The notes beneath the pieces were generated by a model, which had not been told where the DNA came from, did no database searches, and saw only the letters and a list, made by a program, of their open reading frames with translations. The position numbers and the translations under genes are program-made. DNA of 64,000 bases from positions 124,001 through 188,000 of the forward strand of contig JADJQP010000002.1 of NCBI GenBank assembly GCA_016712665.1, read 5' to 3'. How positions within the stretch are numbered: the first letter of the stretch is position 1; every line of letters begins with the position of its first letter. This document shows, piece by piece, positions 49,791 through 59,270 of the stretch. Origin of the DNA: Bacteroidota bacterium. Lineage in GTDB: Bacteria > Bacteroidota > Bacteroidia > Chitinophagales > Chitinophagaceae.

Positions 49791-50441
49791 ATGGAAAAAC
49801 TACTTTACCAACGATTTATTATTGTAAAAGATAGCTTTTATGAAAATATCGATGAGGTGTTGCAGGCAGCAAAATCAGCGACATACTACGAACCCGAACA
49901 TGTTACGGGTTTTAGGAGTACAACGGTTTACCATCAAAAAAACATCAGGCGCAAACTGGAACAAATATTAGGTATAAAAATTAATCGCTGGGATACCGAC
50001 CCCATTCAAGAGAACGGTGTTTTTTATCAGGGGTTTTCAAAGGGAAAACGAAGGGAAATTCCGGGAGTGCATTCTGATGAACCCTATAACGATATTACCA
50101 TTTTAATATATCTGACACCCGACTTACCAGTTGACTGTGGCACCTCATTGTGGATGCATAAAGAAACGGGATTAATGAATCCCGCCACTCCACAAGATGC
50201 TCGAAAATTGGGAATGACCTTATCAGCACTTCGAGAACTGCTCGAAGTAGAAAGTACCGACCGAAGTAAATGGGTTGAAATAGACAGAATCGGTAATCGG
50301 CTCAATCGAATGGTTGCGTATCCTTCAGGAGTATTTCATTCGGCCACCAAACATTTTGGAAGTACAATGAGCAATGGACGGCTGTACCAAACATTTCGTG
50401 TAGGAGTGGACTGGAACCGGTTTTCAATGAATCAGAAATAA
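49791..50441 (+). CDS. DUF6445-like (2OG-Fe(II) oxygenase-fold) protein
   Basis: The 216-residue protein has an H-x-D pair (GVHSDEPYNDITILIYLTPD), a Gly-Thr-rich strand (CGTSLWMH) and a distal His/Arg region (YPSGVFHSATKHFGSTMSNG followed by RLYQTFRVGV). This is the order of ligands in the double-stranded beta-helix oxygenases and matches DUF6445. Many such genes sit near modified-peptide or secondary-metabolite genes, but no such partner is visible here. Substrate unknown. Confidence 0.6.
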   Translation: MEKLLYQRFIIVKDSFYENIDEVLQAAKSATYYEPEHVTGFRSTTVYHQKNIRRKLEQILGIKINRWDTDPIQENGVFYQGFSKGKRREIPGVHSDEPYNDITILIYLTPDLPVDCGTSLWMHKETGLMNPATPQDARKLGMTLSALRELLEVESTDRSKWVEIDRIGNRLNRMVAYPSGVFHSATKHFGSTMSNGRLYQTFRVGVDWNRFSMNQK

Positions 50442-50563
50442 ACAGATTGTACAATACTAATAGCATTCTGCTTGCGGTGAAATTACAATACACGTTAAGG
50501 TCTTCGAAAGAGAAGGTTTTTATTGGGAAGTCAAATGGAGGGAGCAATACCCTAGTATGATTA

Positions 50564-52302
50564 TCAAGTATGATCCATTTCAAACAATTCTATCAACAAG
50601 TCATTGTAGCAGTAAGGATCCCGCGGTTTGGCTCGTATTATTTGTAGCAAAAGATCCACTTCCTTCTTCCGTTTCCATCCCATTGCATGGCACATCAACG
50701 CCATTTCATTGCCTCCATCTCGCTCAGCAGCATCATATTGGAGCGTTGTCTTGGCTATATGAAGAAATTGTTCGGTGCTTTTTTCAATGGCCAACACACG
50801 GTCAGCTCGATACTTGCTTTGAATCCATTTAGAAATCTTTTTGTAAACAGCACCGTACGACAAGGGAATTGCTTTTTCAAACTTCAATACCATATTGCTA
50901 TCGGTAAATTGGATGAGTGTTTTTTCCGGAGTACGATAACCATTTATGGATCGTATGTTGTTATGCTCCTTTAGTGCCAATGTTTGCAGGCTTTTACTAA
51001 TGGGCAAAAACCCATAGCGATAATAAAACCAAAATGCACCCGATCGAATTCCATCCATATTATCACGGCCAAACTGATACGCATCAATTTCAATACTACT
51101 CAGTTTGAAAATTTGTTTATACACACGCAACAACTGACACAACGTATATCCTGACTCGCCTCCCCTATAGGTTTCAAAAATGTTCAAACCGAACTGTGCC
51201 GATTTCCCGAATATCCAGCTTCCTTCATACGCTACAGGGTAACCATTTTTAAAAAGAGTATAGCCGATATAGGATTGCAACTACGTGGCAGTATCCGTTT
51301 CACGCATCGTTAGTAAAAGTGATGATTTAATTACGCTTACCAGATGGCAACGTTGCTTGCTACTTAATTTTGAAGGAGCAGGAAGTTGCTTATGGAGTAA
51401 TTTCTCATGATCAAATTTCTTAAGAATTTCATGATGCATAAAAATTTTCCGAACCGGCATCCTATTGTAGGTTCTTGAAAATGAATTTTTTTTGGAATAA
51501 ATAAAGACCCATACTTTCATACACTCCCACAATAAATCTTTGACAAGCGGTTTGTCATTCAATGTTGTAAACTCGCGAAGTAAAAACCGAAGTCTTGAAT
51601 TTGGTTGGATTCCAAGTACTTGCAATAGTTCCTCGTTTGAAAGGCCTGCCGTGGTTTCAGCTCGTTCTACAGAAGGCAATGTTACATTCAATAAGGTATT
51701 CAAATCAGAGGCTCCCTTTTCAAAATGATCTAGGGTAATAGTACACACTCCTGAATCCATTGCCCACAAAAGAATATCGTGCGAAAATCTTGTATTCATT
51801 GTAGTAAATGGCAAACCACTGTCAGTATATGCCGGATCTAATTTGGAGCGATTGCTTGAAAGATACTGTGTAATCTGTTTCAATTCTTTTTCAATATGCA
51901 TCCATTGTTGCAATGACTGCGGATGTGCAGACATAAATTGTAACAGGTCATGATAGGTATTGAGTTGCAAAAAGTCCAATTCCGATTCTTAGAAATCGTA
52001 TGCATCAAGGCTTCTTTTTGAGCTTCAGATTCGGTCGAATATACCGAAATAAGTCCTTGTAGTTTTTCAATACTTTTCTTGATATTCAATTGCATACACA
52101 CAAATGTAAAATTCCATTTGAAAAAATTCAACAATAATTCATAGTCATTAATTGTCTTCAGGTGAATCTGTTTGTCGCGTGAAGTTGAAAAGGAACCTAG
52201 CTGCTTAGCCGTATGAAATAGCGCAAGTATTTGGGGTAACAAAAATTGGATCCAACTTCCTGGAGCGCCAAGGGGCTGTTCCTCAAAAAGAAAAGGGTTC
52301 AA
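50564..52302 (-). CDS. conserved hypothetical protein, one frameshift and one in-frame TAG
   Basis: A TTG start at 52302 opens a protein of ~580 codons. A frame slip near 51995-52002 joins ...QKEALMHTISK to ESELDFLQLNTYHDLL. Further on, an in-frame TAG at 51281-51283 splits RETDTAT from LQSYIGYTLFKNGYPVAYEG; the frame is the same on both sides. The RETD...YIGYTLFKNG...RGGESGYTLCQLLRVY region matches a Bacteroidota/Proteobacteria family of unknown function that I know from genomes, where the two motifs lie farther apart. No signal peptide. It is divergent from the T9SS nuclease gene. Confidence 0.65.
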
Positions 52303-52312
52303 GCCTTTTAAC

Positions 52313-52320
52313 TATCTTTG
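52313..52320 (+). promoter_or_regulatory. -7 element TATCTTTG directly before an ATG
   Basis: Perfect TAnnTTTG ending four bases before the ATG at 52325. Transcription would begin at or just beside the start codon, giving a leaderless or nearly leaderless mRNA. Confidence 0.65.
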
Positions 52321-52324
52321 TACC

Positions 52325-54348
52325 ATGAAAAAAATTTTATAATTTTCTCCCTGTTGGTAGGATTGCTTCCTATGAAAGGTACGGCACAAGCTACGATTTT
52401 AAATGAAAATTTTTCAACCTGCAATCCGAATCTACCAGTTGGCTGGCTTACATACAGCGTTTTTGGTGTTGATTCATGGAATTGCACGGCTTCGGGCGTT
52501 GTAGGCAATGGAGCGTATATGAATGGTTATAGTGGGGGTGGAAATAATAATAATGAAGACTGGCTAATTTCACCGGAATTGAACCTAGCCAACTATGTCA
52601 CCCCGCACGTATCGTTTTGGAGCCGTACAAAATTTGCAGGTAGTGCTTTGCAAGTGCTGATTTCATATAATTATTCCGGAATTGGAAATCCTAATTTTGC
52701 CACCTGGACCACCCTATCCGTGTCACTGCCAGCGCCCAATTCTGATTATTGGTTCTTATCACAAAATATCGATTTAAGCCCGTATAAATCCCAACCATTT
52801 TATGTGGCCTTTAAGTATACCTCAAATGTAAATGCAGCAGCCCTGTGGCGGATTGATGAAGTTAAAGTGGAAGAATCTGCCTTAAGTCTGCAAAAAAAAT
52901 TTTTAAATGTGGGCCAATGTGTAGCAGGCAGCGCATCCACATCCAGTACTTTTGAATTCACAATGAGTGGCATTTCCGGCAATTTAGAAGTGATAGCCCC
53001 CACCCCATTTCAACTATCAAAAGACAATATCAATTTTGGGCCCCAGTTAACCTACAACGCAGCGGCCTCGGGTATTCCACAAACCGTTTATGCACGCATC
53101 CAACCGAATGTCCCGGACAAAGTGTATCGCGATTCCATACAATTCGTATACAACGGATTTCCGGTTAAAGAAAGGGCGTATATCCTTGGAACTTCCTTGC
53201 CTGATGATCGAACCCTGCGTGTGGTCAACTGGAATATGAGATGGTTTGGTGAACCCAATTTCTGCAACTGCGACACCGCTTTGGCAAGAAGCAATGCTAC
53301 CTTAGTACTAAAGGATCTGAATGCCGATTTGTATTGCATTCAGGAGTTGGTAAACGTCAATGCGCTTGCACTACTTACAACTGCATTAGGACCTAATTAC
53401 CAAAGTGTGGTATCGCCCTATTGCTCGGGTGCTACCAACCCAGGTGCCGGTAACTACCCTAGCGGTCAAAAGCTTGCCTATATTTATAATTCCAATAAAA
53501 TTCAAAATTTAGGGACATTCGGAATACTGGCATCTACATATCCAAACGATACCATGCCCTATTATTGCTTTTCGTCTGGTAGATTTCCCTTTGTACTGAA
53601 GGCAAAATTACTGCTAGCCAATGGCGGAAGCGACACCATTATTTTTGCCAACATCCATGGCAAAGCCAGTACAACACAGTCTGACTACGATCGAAGAGTT
53701 TGCGCCAGTGAAAGATTGACTGATAGTTTAAATAGCCTTTTCCCACAACAGAAGGTAATGGTAGTAGGCGATTATAATGATTTTCTGGAAGGAAGTACAG
53801 TGACAGGCAATGTGAATTCACCATATAAGTATGTACTGGACCATGGATTTACCGGCATTTCATTACCATCCAAATATCCTGGTCAAAGTACCTATACCGG
53901 TTCCACTGATTATCTTATCGATAATATCGTAAGCAAATCAAATTTATATAGCAAATATGTTGACAGCAGTTTCTTAATTTTTAATGAGGCAATAAAATAT
54001 ATCAACGACTATAGTAATACCACCAGCGATCATTTTCCTTGCATGACCTATCATAAATTTGTTTTTCCCACTTCCACAACAACGTATCAACAAAATCATT
54101 CGCCATTTCATTTCCAATTACAAAATCCTTCATCGAATACGCTTTCCCTATTCGACATGGATGGCTTTTCGGGAAAAGCATCTTTGCGAATTTTTGACCT
54201 GTTTGGAAGCATGGTCTTTAGTAAAGAACTTCAAGTGTCTACAAAAAATTGCACGCTTCAAGTACCGGATTTATCCTCAGGAATGTACTTTGTCGAACTC
54301 AGCAATCAAAGCGGAAGGAATGTACAAAAATGGATTGTAGAACAATAA
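52325..54348 (+). CDS. T9SS-sorted protein with endonuclease/exonuclease/phosphatase domain, one frameshift in the signal peptide
   Basis: With one A added to the run at 52328-52334 the ATG at 52325 gives a normal signal peptide (MKKNFIIFSLLVGLLPMKG). A TTG at 52318 is in frame without repair but lies inside the promoter. An N-terminal adhesin-like (choice-of-anchor J) domain (NFSTCNPNLPVGW ... DWLISPELNL) is followed by an Ig-like strand region. Next is an EEP-superfamily catalytic domain: VVNWNMRWFG, CIQELVN (metal-binding Glu), VVGDYNDF and SDHFPC (catalytic His). A type-A sorting domain ends the protein. A surface or secreted nuclease or phosphatase is inferred. Confidence 0.85.
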
Positions 54349-54363
54349 AATACGGATTGAATT

Positions 54364-55194
54364 ATGTTTAAGATTGGCGATTACAATAATTTAAAAATAG
54401 ACAGAAGCACATCCGTTGGTTTATACCTTACAGATGGCGAGGGCAATGATGTATTGTTGCCCAATAAATATGTAAAAAGTAGCTTTACGATTGGAGATGA
54501 AATTTGTGTTTTTGTATACAAAGATTATGAACAACGTTGGGTGGCTACCACGCTGACCCCTTGGTTTAAAATCAATGAATTCAGCAGTTTACGAGTTCGC
54601 AGTGTTACAGAGCAAGGCGCCTTTGTTGAGTGTGGATTAGAAAAGGATCTGTTTGTGCCGCATCGCGAACAAAGTATCAAAATGAAGGAGGGCTTCCGAT
54701 ATGTGGTATATGTGTATGAAGATACCCAAACCAATCGATTGGTGGCCTCCTCCAAAATCAATAAATATGTGAACAATGAGCTGCTTGACATTGCGGCAGG
54801 TGACGAGGTGGACCTTTTAATTTACGAAACCACACCACTTGGATTTAATGCCATCATTAATCAACGTTACAAAGGATTGATTTACCACAATGAAATTTTT
54901 GACGAGGTAAAAGTTGGAAACAAGTTAAAGGGGTATATTAAAAATATTCGCGAAGATCATACCATTGATATCAGTTTGCAAGCAAAAGGGATTAAACGCT
55001 TAGAGGAAGGTGCAGCTTTCATTTTATCGTATTTGCAAACTCATGAGGGAATCCTCAAATTATCGGATAAGAGTGACCCTGAAAAAATAAGTGCTCTATT
55101 AAAAATGAGCAAGAAAAATTTCAAAAAATCAATTGGAATTTTATACAAGCAAAAATTGATACGGATTCTCGAAGATCATATCGAGCTTGTTTGA
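54364..55194 (+). CDS. CvfB-like S1 RNA-binding protein
   Basis: The 276-residue protein has tandem S1-like OB domains: LYLTDGEGNDVLLPNKYVKS, then VTEQGAFVECGLEKDLFVPH and GFNAIINQRYKGLIYHNEIF. A winged-helix-like C-terminus follows (MSKKNFKKSIGILYKQKLIR). This is the CvfB/YitL arrangement, an RNA-binding regulator of virulence in Gram-positive bacteria and of unknown target here. The stop directly abuts the convergent MBL gene's stop. Confidence 0.88.
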   Translation: MFKIGDYNNLKIDRSTSVGLYLTDGEGNDVLLPNKYVKSSFTIGDEICVFVYKDYEQRWVATTLTPWFKINEFSSLRVRSVTEQGAFVECGLEKDLFVPHREQSIKMKEGFRYVVYVYEDTQTNRLVASSKINKYVNNELLDIAAGDEVDLLIYETTPLGFNAIINQRYKGLIYHNEIFDEVKVGNKLKGYIKNIREDHTIDISLQAKGIKRLEEGAAFILSYLQTHEGILKLSDKSDPEKISALLKMSKKNFKKSIGILYKQKLIRILEDHIELV

Positions 55195-55839
55195 TTAACG
55201 TTGTGTAATAAAGGGATTATTCATTCGTTCAAATCCTATATGAGTAATTGGCCCGTGACCGCTATACACCTTTGTCTCATCGGGCAAGGCCATCAAGGTA
55301 GAATGAATACTGTTCATGAGGGTTTCATAATTTCCGCCTGGAAAATCTGATCGGCCAATACTCATATGAAAGAGCACATCACCACTAATCAAAAAATTCT
55401 GATTCTTATGGTAAAAACATACCGAACCGGGCGAATGACCCGGTGTCAGCAATACCTGAAGGGATTCATTTCCAAAATGAATTTCTTTCATTTCGTCAAT
55501 AAAAAAGGAAGGCTCTGGCGATTTTTCAAATACCATACCATACATGGCGCCTGCCGAGGATGCGGCATCAAACACTGGTTTGTCTTTGATGTGGAATCCG
55601 AATGGAATTGGATACTTCTTTAATACAGCAGCATTTCCAAAAACATGATCGAGATGCGTATGGGTATTTAGTAGTAAAGTCGGTTTTAGATTATTTTTAC
55701 TTAAATAATCAAAAAATAGATCGAATTCTTCTTCAGTATACATTCCCGGGTCAATGATGAGGGCTTCCTTATTTTCGTTACAAATAATATAGGTATTCTC
55801 CTGAAACGGATTAAATGTAAATGATTGAATTGTTAACAT
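55195..55839 (-). CDS. MBL-fold hydrolase (glyoxalase II-like)
   Basis: The 214-residue protein has THTHLDH at residues 59-65, a His in LLTPGHSPGSVCFY, an Asp in LISGDVLF and a C-terminal VYSGHGP. This is the standard hydroxyacylglutathione hydrolase-like fold; the true substrate may be another thioester or a persulfide. A -7 box lies at 55856-55863. Confidence 0.92.
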   Translation of the reverse strand: MLTIQSFTFNPFQENTYIICNENKEALIIDPGMYTEEEFDLFFDYLSKNNLKPTLLLNTHTHLDHVFGNAAVLKKYPIPFGFHIKDKPVFDAASSAGAMYGMVFEKSPEPSFFIDEMKEIHFGNESLQVLLTPGHSPGSVCFYHKNQNFLISGDVLFHMSIGRSDFPGGNYETLMNSIHSTLMALPDETKVYSGHGPITHIGFERMNNPFITQR

Positions 55840-55855
55840 AATAGGTAATTGGAGA

Positions 55856-55863
55856 CAAAGTTA
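55856..55863 (-). promoter_or_regulatory. -7 element TAACTTTG for the MBL hydrolase gene
   Basis: Perfect minus-strand TAnnTTTG ending 16 bases before the ATG at 55839, followed by TCTCC. Confidence 0.6.
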
Positions 55864-55976
55864 TATTAAAAAAAAGCGTTAAAAAATATTTCATCATTTG
55901 TTTGACGCAGAAATAAGTGTAATTTGCGTCAATTGTCACTTTTTTTTTAAATTTGTATTATTAAATCGTAATTACT

Positions 55977-56660
55977 TTGTTACCAAAACGCAATCATTAT
56001 CAGTTGATCGTTTCCAGCTGGAAAGCAGCTTTTAGTGATAAGCTATTTGCTATTAAAGTATTGTTGCTTCCAGGTTTTTTTGTACTGTATTCGGCGGTGA
56101 CGCAAAAATTAGGAATTTATATTGAATTACGAAAGGGTGTGCAGATAAATGACTCCATTTTAAATTTCATACCCCAGTACGATTTTTCCATCGCTATTTT
56201 TTGTTTATTGTACACCAGCTTGTTGCTAGCGATCATCACGCATCTTCATCAACCAAAAATTATATATCGAATTGTTGAAATGCACCTATTGGTGGCCATT
56301 ATACGACAAATTTGCATTTTTTGTGTAGCGCTGGATCCTCCAGCAGGCATCATAATACTGCGGGATGTATTTCTTGAAAATACGGTATATCCCCGATTTT
56401 CGCCGCTTACCAAAGATTTATTTTTTAGCGGACATGTGGCTAGCATTTGGCTCTACTTTTTATGTGTGCAACATAAGTTGGTTAAAAGATATCTCATTTT
56501 TGCCACCCTGCTGATGTCATTTATGATCTTATCCATGAGAGTACACTATTCTTTTGATGTGTACGGAGCCGTCCTTATTACTACTTGTATATATTTTGCG
56601 CCGGTTTGGATAAAGAACGTTCGAATATCAAAGGATATGGTAGCCGATGCCTCCAATTAA
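55977..56660 (+). CDS. PAP2-like membrane phosphatase/phosphotransferase (sphingomyelin synthase-like)
   Basis: The 227-residue integral membrane protein has about six helices. It carries the PAP2_C catalytic pieces KDLFFSGHVASIWLYFL and MRVHYSFDVYGAV, matching the SGH and H-[YF]-[ST]-x-D-V-x motifs of sphingomyelin synthase-like phosphotransferases. It probably transfers or removes a lipid head group. The start is a TTG. Its end overlaps clpS by 14 bases. Confidence 0.82.
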   Translation: MLPKRNHYQLIVSSWKAAFSDKLFAIKVLLLPGFFVLYSAVTQKLGIYIELRKGVQINDSILNFIPQYDFSIAIFCLLYTSLLLAIITHLHQPKIIYRIVEMHLLVAIIRQICIFCVALDPPAGIIILRDVFLENTVYPRFSPLTKDLFFSGHVASIWLYFLCVQHKLVKRYLIFATLLMSFMILSMRVHYSFDVYGAVLITTCIYFAPVWIKNVRISKDMVADASN

Positions 56661-56979
56661 TCATTTCATTCTGATAGCATTGAATCGTAAATCTAACATA
56701 TCAACAGAAACCGATCAGGATTCCGATGTATTAACCGAGGAAGGGCATTTCTTTCATTTGGTTGTTTGGAACGATGATATTAATACCTTTGAATGGGTCA
56801 CCACAACCCTAATTGAGGTATGTAAACATGAAAAGGAACAGGCAGAACAATGCACCATGTTTATACATTTTAAGGGAAAATACACAGTAAAAGAAGGTGA
56901 TTATGATACGCTCAAAGCTATGTGTAACTCAATTACGGAACGGGGAATCGGAGCAACCGTAGAAACCTCTGTTGCCTAA
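56647..56979 (+). CDS. clpS: ATP-dependent Clp protease adaptor ClpS
   Basis: The 110-residue protein shows the ClpS core: HLVVWNDDINTFEWV, then EKEQAEQCTMFIHFKGK and TVKEGDYDTLKAM. It delivers N-degron substrates to ClpA/ClpC. The first ~20 residues overlap the PAP2 gene, so a slightly later start is possible. The partner clpC lies at 21-24 kb. Confidence 0.93.
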   Translation: MPPINHFILIALNRKSNISTETDQDSDVLTEEGHFFHLVVWNDDINTFEWVTTTLIEVCKHEKEQAEQCTMFIHFKGKYTVKEGDYDTLKAMCNSITERGIGATVETSVA

Positions 56980-57005
56980 ATTCGTGGAACTTTTTATCTG
57001 GATCC

Positions 57006-58145
57006 TTAAACTACCGTCAACTGAACGTAGGCATAGCTAAACCGAGCACTTTCAGGAACCATCAGTATAATAACATCCCCTTTTTTGAATGTACCGGCAC
57101 TGAATAATTCCTCGAGCATGATATACGGCGATGCGCAACCAATATTACCGACTCTTGTAAGATTGGTAAACCACTTTTCTGCAGAAATTGGGTATCCAAT
57201 TTTTTCAAGCTCTTCCATCACCTTTGGTCTAAAAAACTCCGAGGATAAATGCGGAAGGAAATAGGTAATACGATCTACATCAATTTTATGTTTTTCGCAG
57301 ACTTTCTTCCACATCACTCCACCCCATTTCACAATGTTTTCTCCCAATAATCGGGTATCTTGCTTAAAAGCAAAAGTGCTCTTGGTAGCCCAATCATGTG
57401 GTGTCAACTCAGCCCATCCAGTGATAGAACCGTCTTCATTTTTTTGAGCTCCGGCATACATACAGGAGTCTAATTGATTCGCATACGACAAAATATCGAC
57501 CCAATCGACCCGCAAGGAAATACCCGATTCATTGGGTTTATTTTCCATCAGCACGGCACCGGCTCCATCGCTTAACATCCATCGTAAAAAGTCCTTCTCA
57601 AAAGCAATCATTGGATTTTCTTCCAATTGTTTTAAATCGCCTGCCTCCTCATCAAATTTATCTGCTTTAAGCCATCCCGATACTTTTTCGGATGCTACAG
57701 CCACCGCATTTTTACTATTGCCGCTTTTAACACTCATAAAAGCGTACTTAAATGCTTGAATACCAGCACAACAAGCAGTGCTGATAGATACAATTTCGAT
57801 TGGCTTGCATTTTAGTTCTCCATGAACCATCGCAGCATGGCTTGGCAATAATTGATCAGCCGCCACACAGCCACAAGCCAGTAGTTCAATATCATCTTTT
57901 TTAAATTGATTATCGAGCAAACTCTCCACTGCCTTGGTGGCTAGCTGGTAATTGGTATGGGTTGATTTACCGGTACGTTTATCAATGGCGTAATAGCGTG
58001 TTTTTATTTGATTATTGCGGAGAATAATCCCTTTTGCCTTGGAAGGCCTCCCATCAATTTTGCCCAAATAATCTTCCATTTCGTCATTAGAAATGGGATT
58101 ATTAGGCAAATACTTTCCTATTCTATTAATAAAAACATCACTCAT
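57006..58145 (-). CDS. darB: DarB-like ketosynthase (KAS III family) for dialkylresorcinol synthesis
   Basis: The 379-residue ketosynthase has the KAS III catalytic triad: Cys126 in STACCAG, His299 in FLPHLSSEFF and Asn334 in VGNIGCASPY. It starts MSDVFINRIGKYLPNNPISN, matching DarB-type enzymes that join two beta-keto acyl units head to head for 2,5-dialkylresorcinols and the flexirubin resorcinol part. It follows darA by 53 bases on the same strand. No aryl-polyene or other flexirubin genes are present in the window. Confidence 0.85.
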   Translation of the reverse strand: MSDVFINRIGKYLPNNPISNDEMEDYLGKIDGRPSKAKGIILRNNQIKTRYYAIDKRTGKSTHTNYQLATKAVESLLDNQFKKDDIELLACGCVAADQLLPSHAAMVHGELKCKPIEIVSISTACCAGIQAFKYAFMSVKSGNSKNAVAVASEKVSGWLKADKFDEEAGDLKQLEENPMIAFEKDFLRWMLSDGAGAVLMENKPNESGISLRVDWVDILSYANQLDSCMYAGAQKNEDGSITGWAELTPHDWATKSTFAFKQDTRLLGENIVKWGGVMWKKVCEKHKIDVDRITYFLPHLSSEFFRPKVMEELEKIGYPISAEKWFTNLTRVGNIGCASPYIMLEELFSAGTFKKGDVIILMVPESARFSYAYVQLTVV

Positions 58146-58198
58146 CCAAGTTATTATTTCTGCAAATTAACAAAAGTTATATCTAAAAATCTAATAGA

Positions 58199-59115
58199 TT
58201 AAATTGCATTTTTTTTATAGCCTATATTCTTAAAATATTCTACCTCTTTTTCGAGAGCTTTTTTCTTAAATAGGACGGTCAATTTAGCAGTAACATTACT
58301 GATGGGTGAAAGAATAAAAACGCCTATAATAAGCAATCGCTTAAATAAGACAACCCTCGATTTTCGGGCAATATCCCCTCTGTTCCCTTTTCTAATATAA
58401 AGGTCGAAAATTTTCTAAAATTTTTATTCCTCTCTTTTCCAGAACCACTAAACCGGGCTGCAATTCGACCGCATCCCTTTCTAACAGTTGTTGGTGAAGG
58501 GTACTAAATTGTTGGTTTTGAATGGCAGAAAGAATCATTTCCCCAAAACGATCTGCATTTTGAATGTCTTTCTGTTGAACACCCGCTTCAGGCATAAATC
58601 GTGTGGCCTCTTTCTGCCCTTTAAAACTCCATCGAATAATAGTAAGAATGGATAATAAATTAGGGCTTCTATCAAAAAAAACAATATTTCCAACCAGTTG
58701 GGCTTCCAAATCCAATAGTCTCTGCTTCACCTTTTCTTGTGCATTAAGCCACATATTTCGCGAACCAATTATGGTCAACACATTTTGATTACGTAATATC
58801 CCCGCATACTCAGATTGTAAGAAACTATTTATCGGTATAGAGGGCGACAAAAACCACGGCTGATATCCTAAAATAACCAGGTCGAAGCTACCTGGCGGCT
58901 TCTCAATAGGTTCAATTTCTTCGCTAATAAGTTGCACACTTTCAGGCATACAGTCAAAAAACTTCACTAGTCCATGGAAAGGGAAATGGCTTTTTGGGCT
59001 TTACTTCGGCCACCTCAATTTCACAATATTGCGCAATTGGAGACAATAACTGATCAATGATTTTTTTGAGCTGACCTGTTTGGGAATAATAGATAATTAA
59101 AATACGAGGTCTCAT
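58199..59115 (-). CDS. darA: DarA-like dialkylresorcinol condensing enzyme, two frameshifts
   Basis: The N-terminus is flavodoxin-like (RPRILIIYYSQTGQLKKIID). The middle has FDLVILGYQPWFLSPSIP, then GSRNMWLNAQEK, signatures I associate with DarA. Two frame slips break it. One is in the T run at 58956-58961 (one too many) and one near 58393-58397. Repair extends the C-terminus through RKGNRGDIARKSRVVLFKRL and a final membrane-leaning segment to a TAA at 58199. Total ~305 residues, the family norm. DarA makes the resorcinol ring with DarB. A promoter sits six bases before the ATG. Confidence 0.82.
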
Positions 59116-59121
59116 AACAAG

Positions 59122-59129
59122 CAAAAGTA
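59122..59129 (-). promoter_or_regulatory. -7 element TACTTTTG with -33 TTG, nearly leaderless darA
   Basis: Perfect minus-strand TAnnTTTG; a TTG at 59152-59150 lies 20 bases upstream, matching the -33 spacing. The -7 box ends six bases before the darA ATG, so the transcript would have no more than a base or two of leader. Confidence 0.7.
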
Positions 59130-59270
59130 CAAATTTAAAAGGGTAAACCCAATGCTAGGCGTTGGCCCCCGCAGGACTTAAAATTTTAATTCTGCACCGG
59201 AATGATCCCTCAATAATTATAATAAATTAAATATTGTAACTATATTGCTCTTCTAATTATAATACACAAT

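Noticed and set aside
26542..51283. Stop-codon reassignment to explain the in-frame TAA, TAG and TGA codons
   Set aside because: All three codons end many intact genes in the window at the expected place, for example TGA for the CvfB-like gene and TAA for miaB and dxs.
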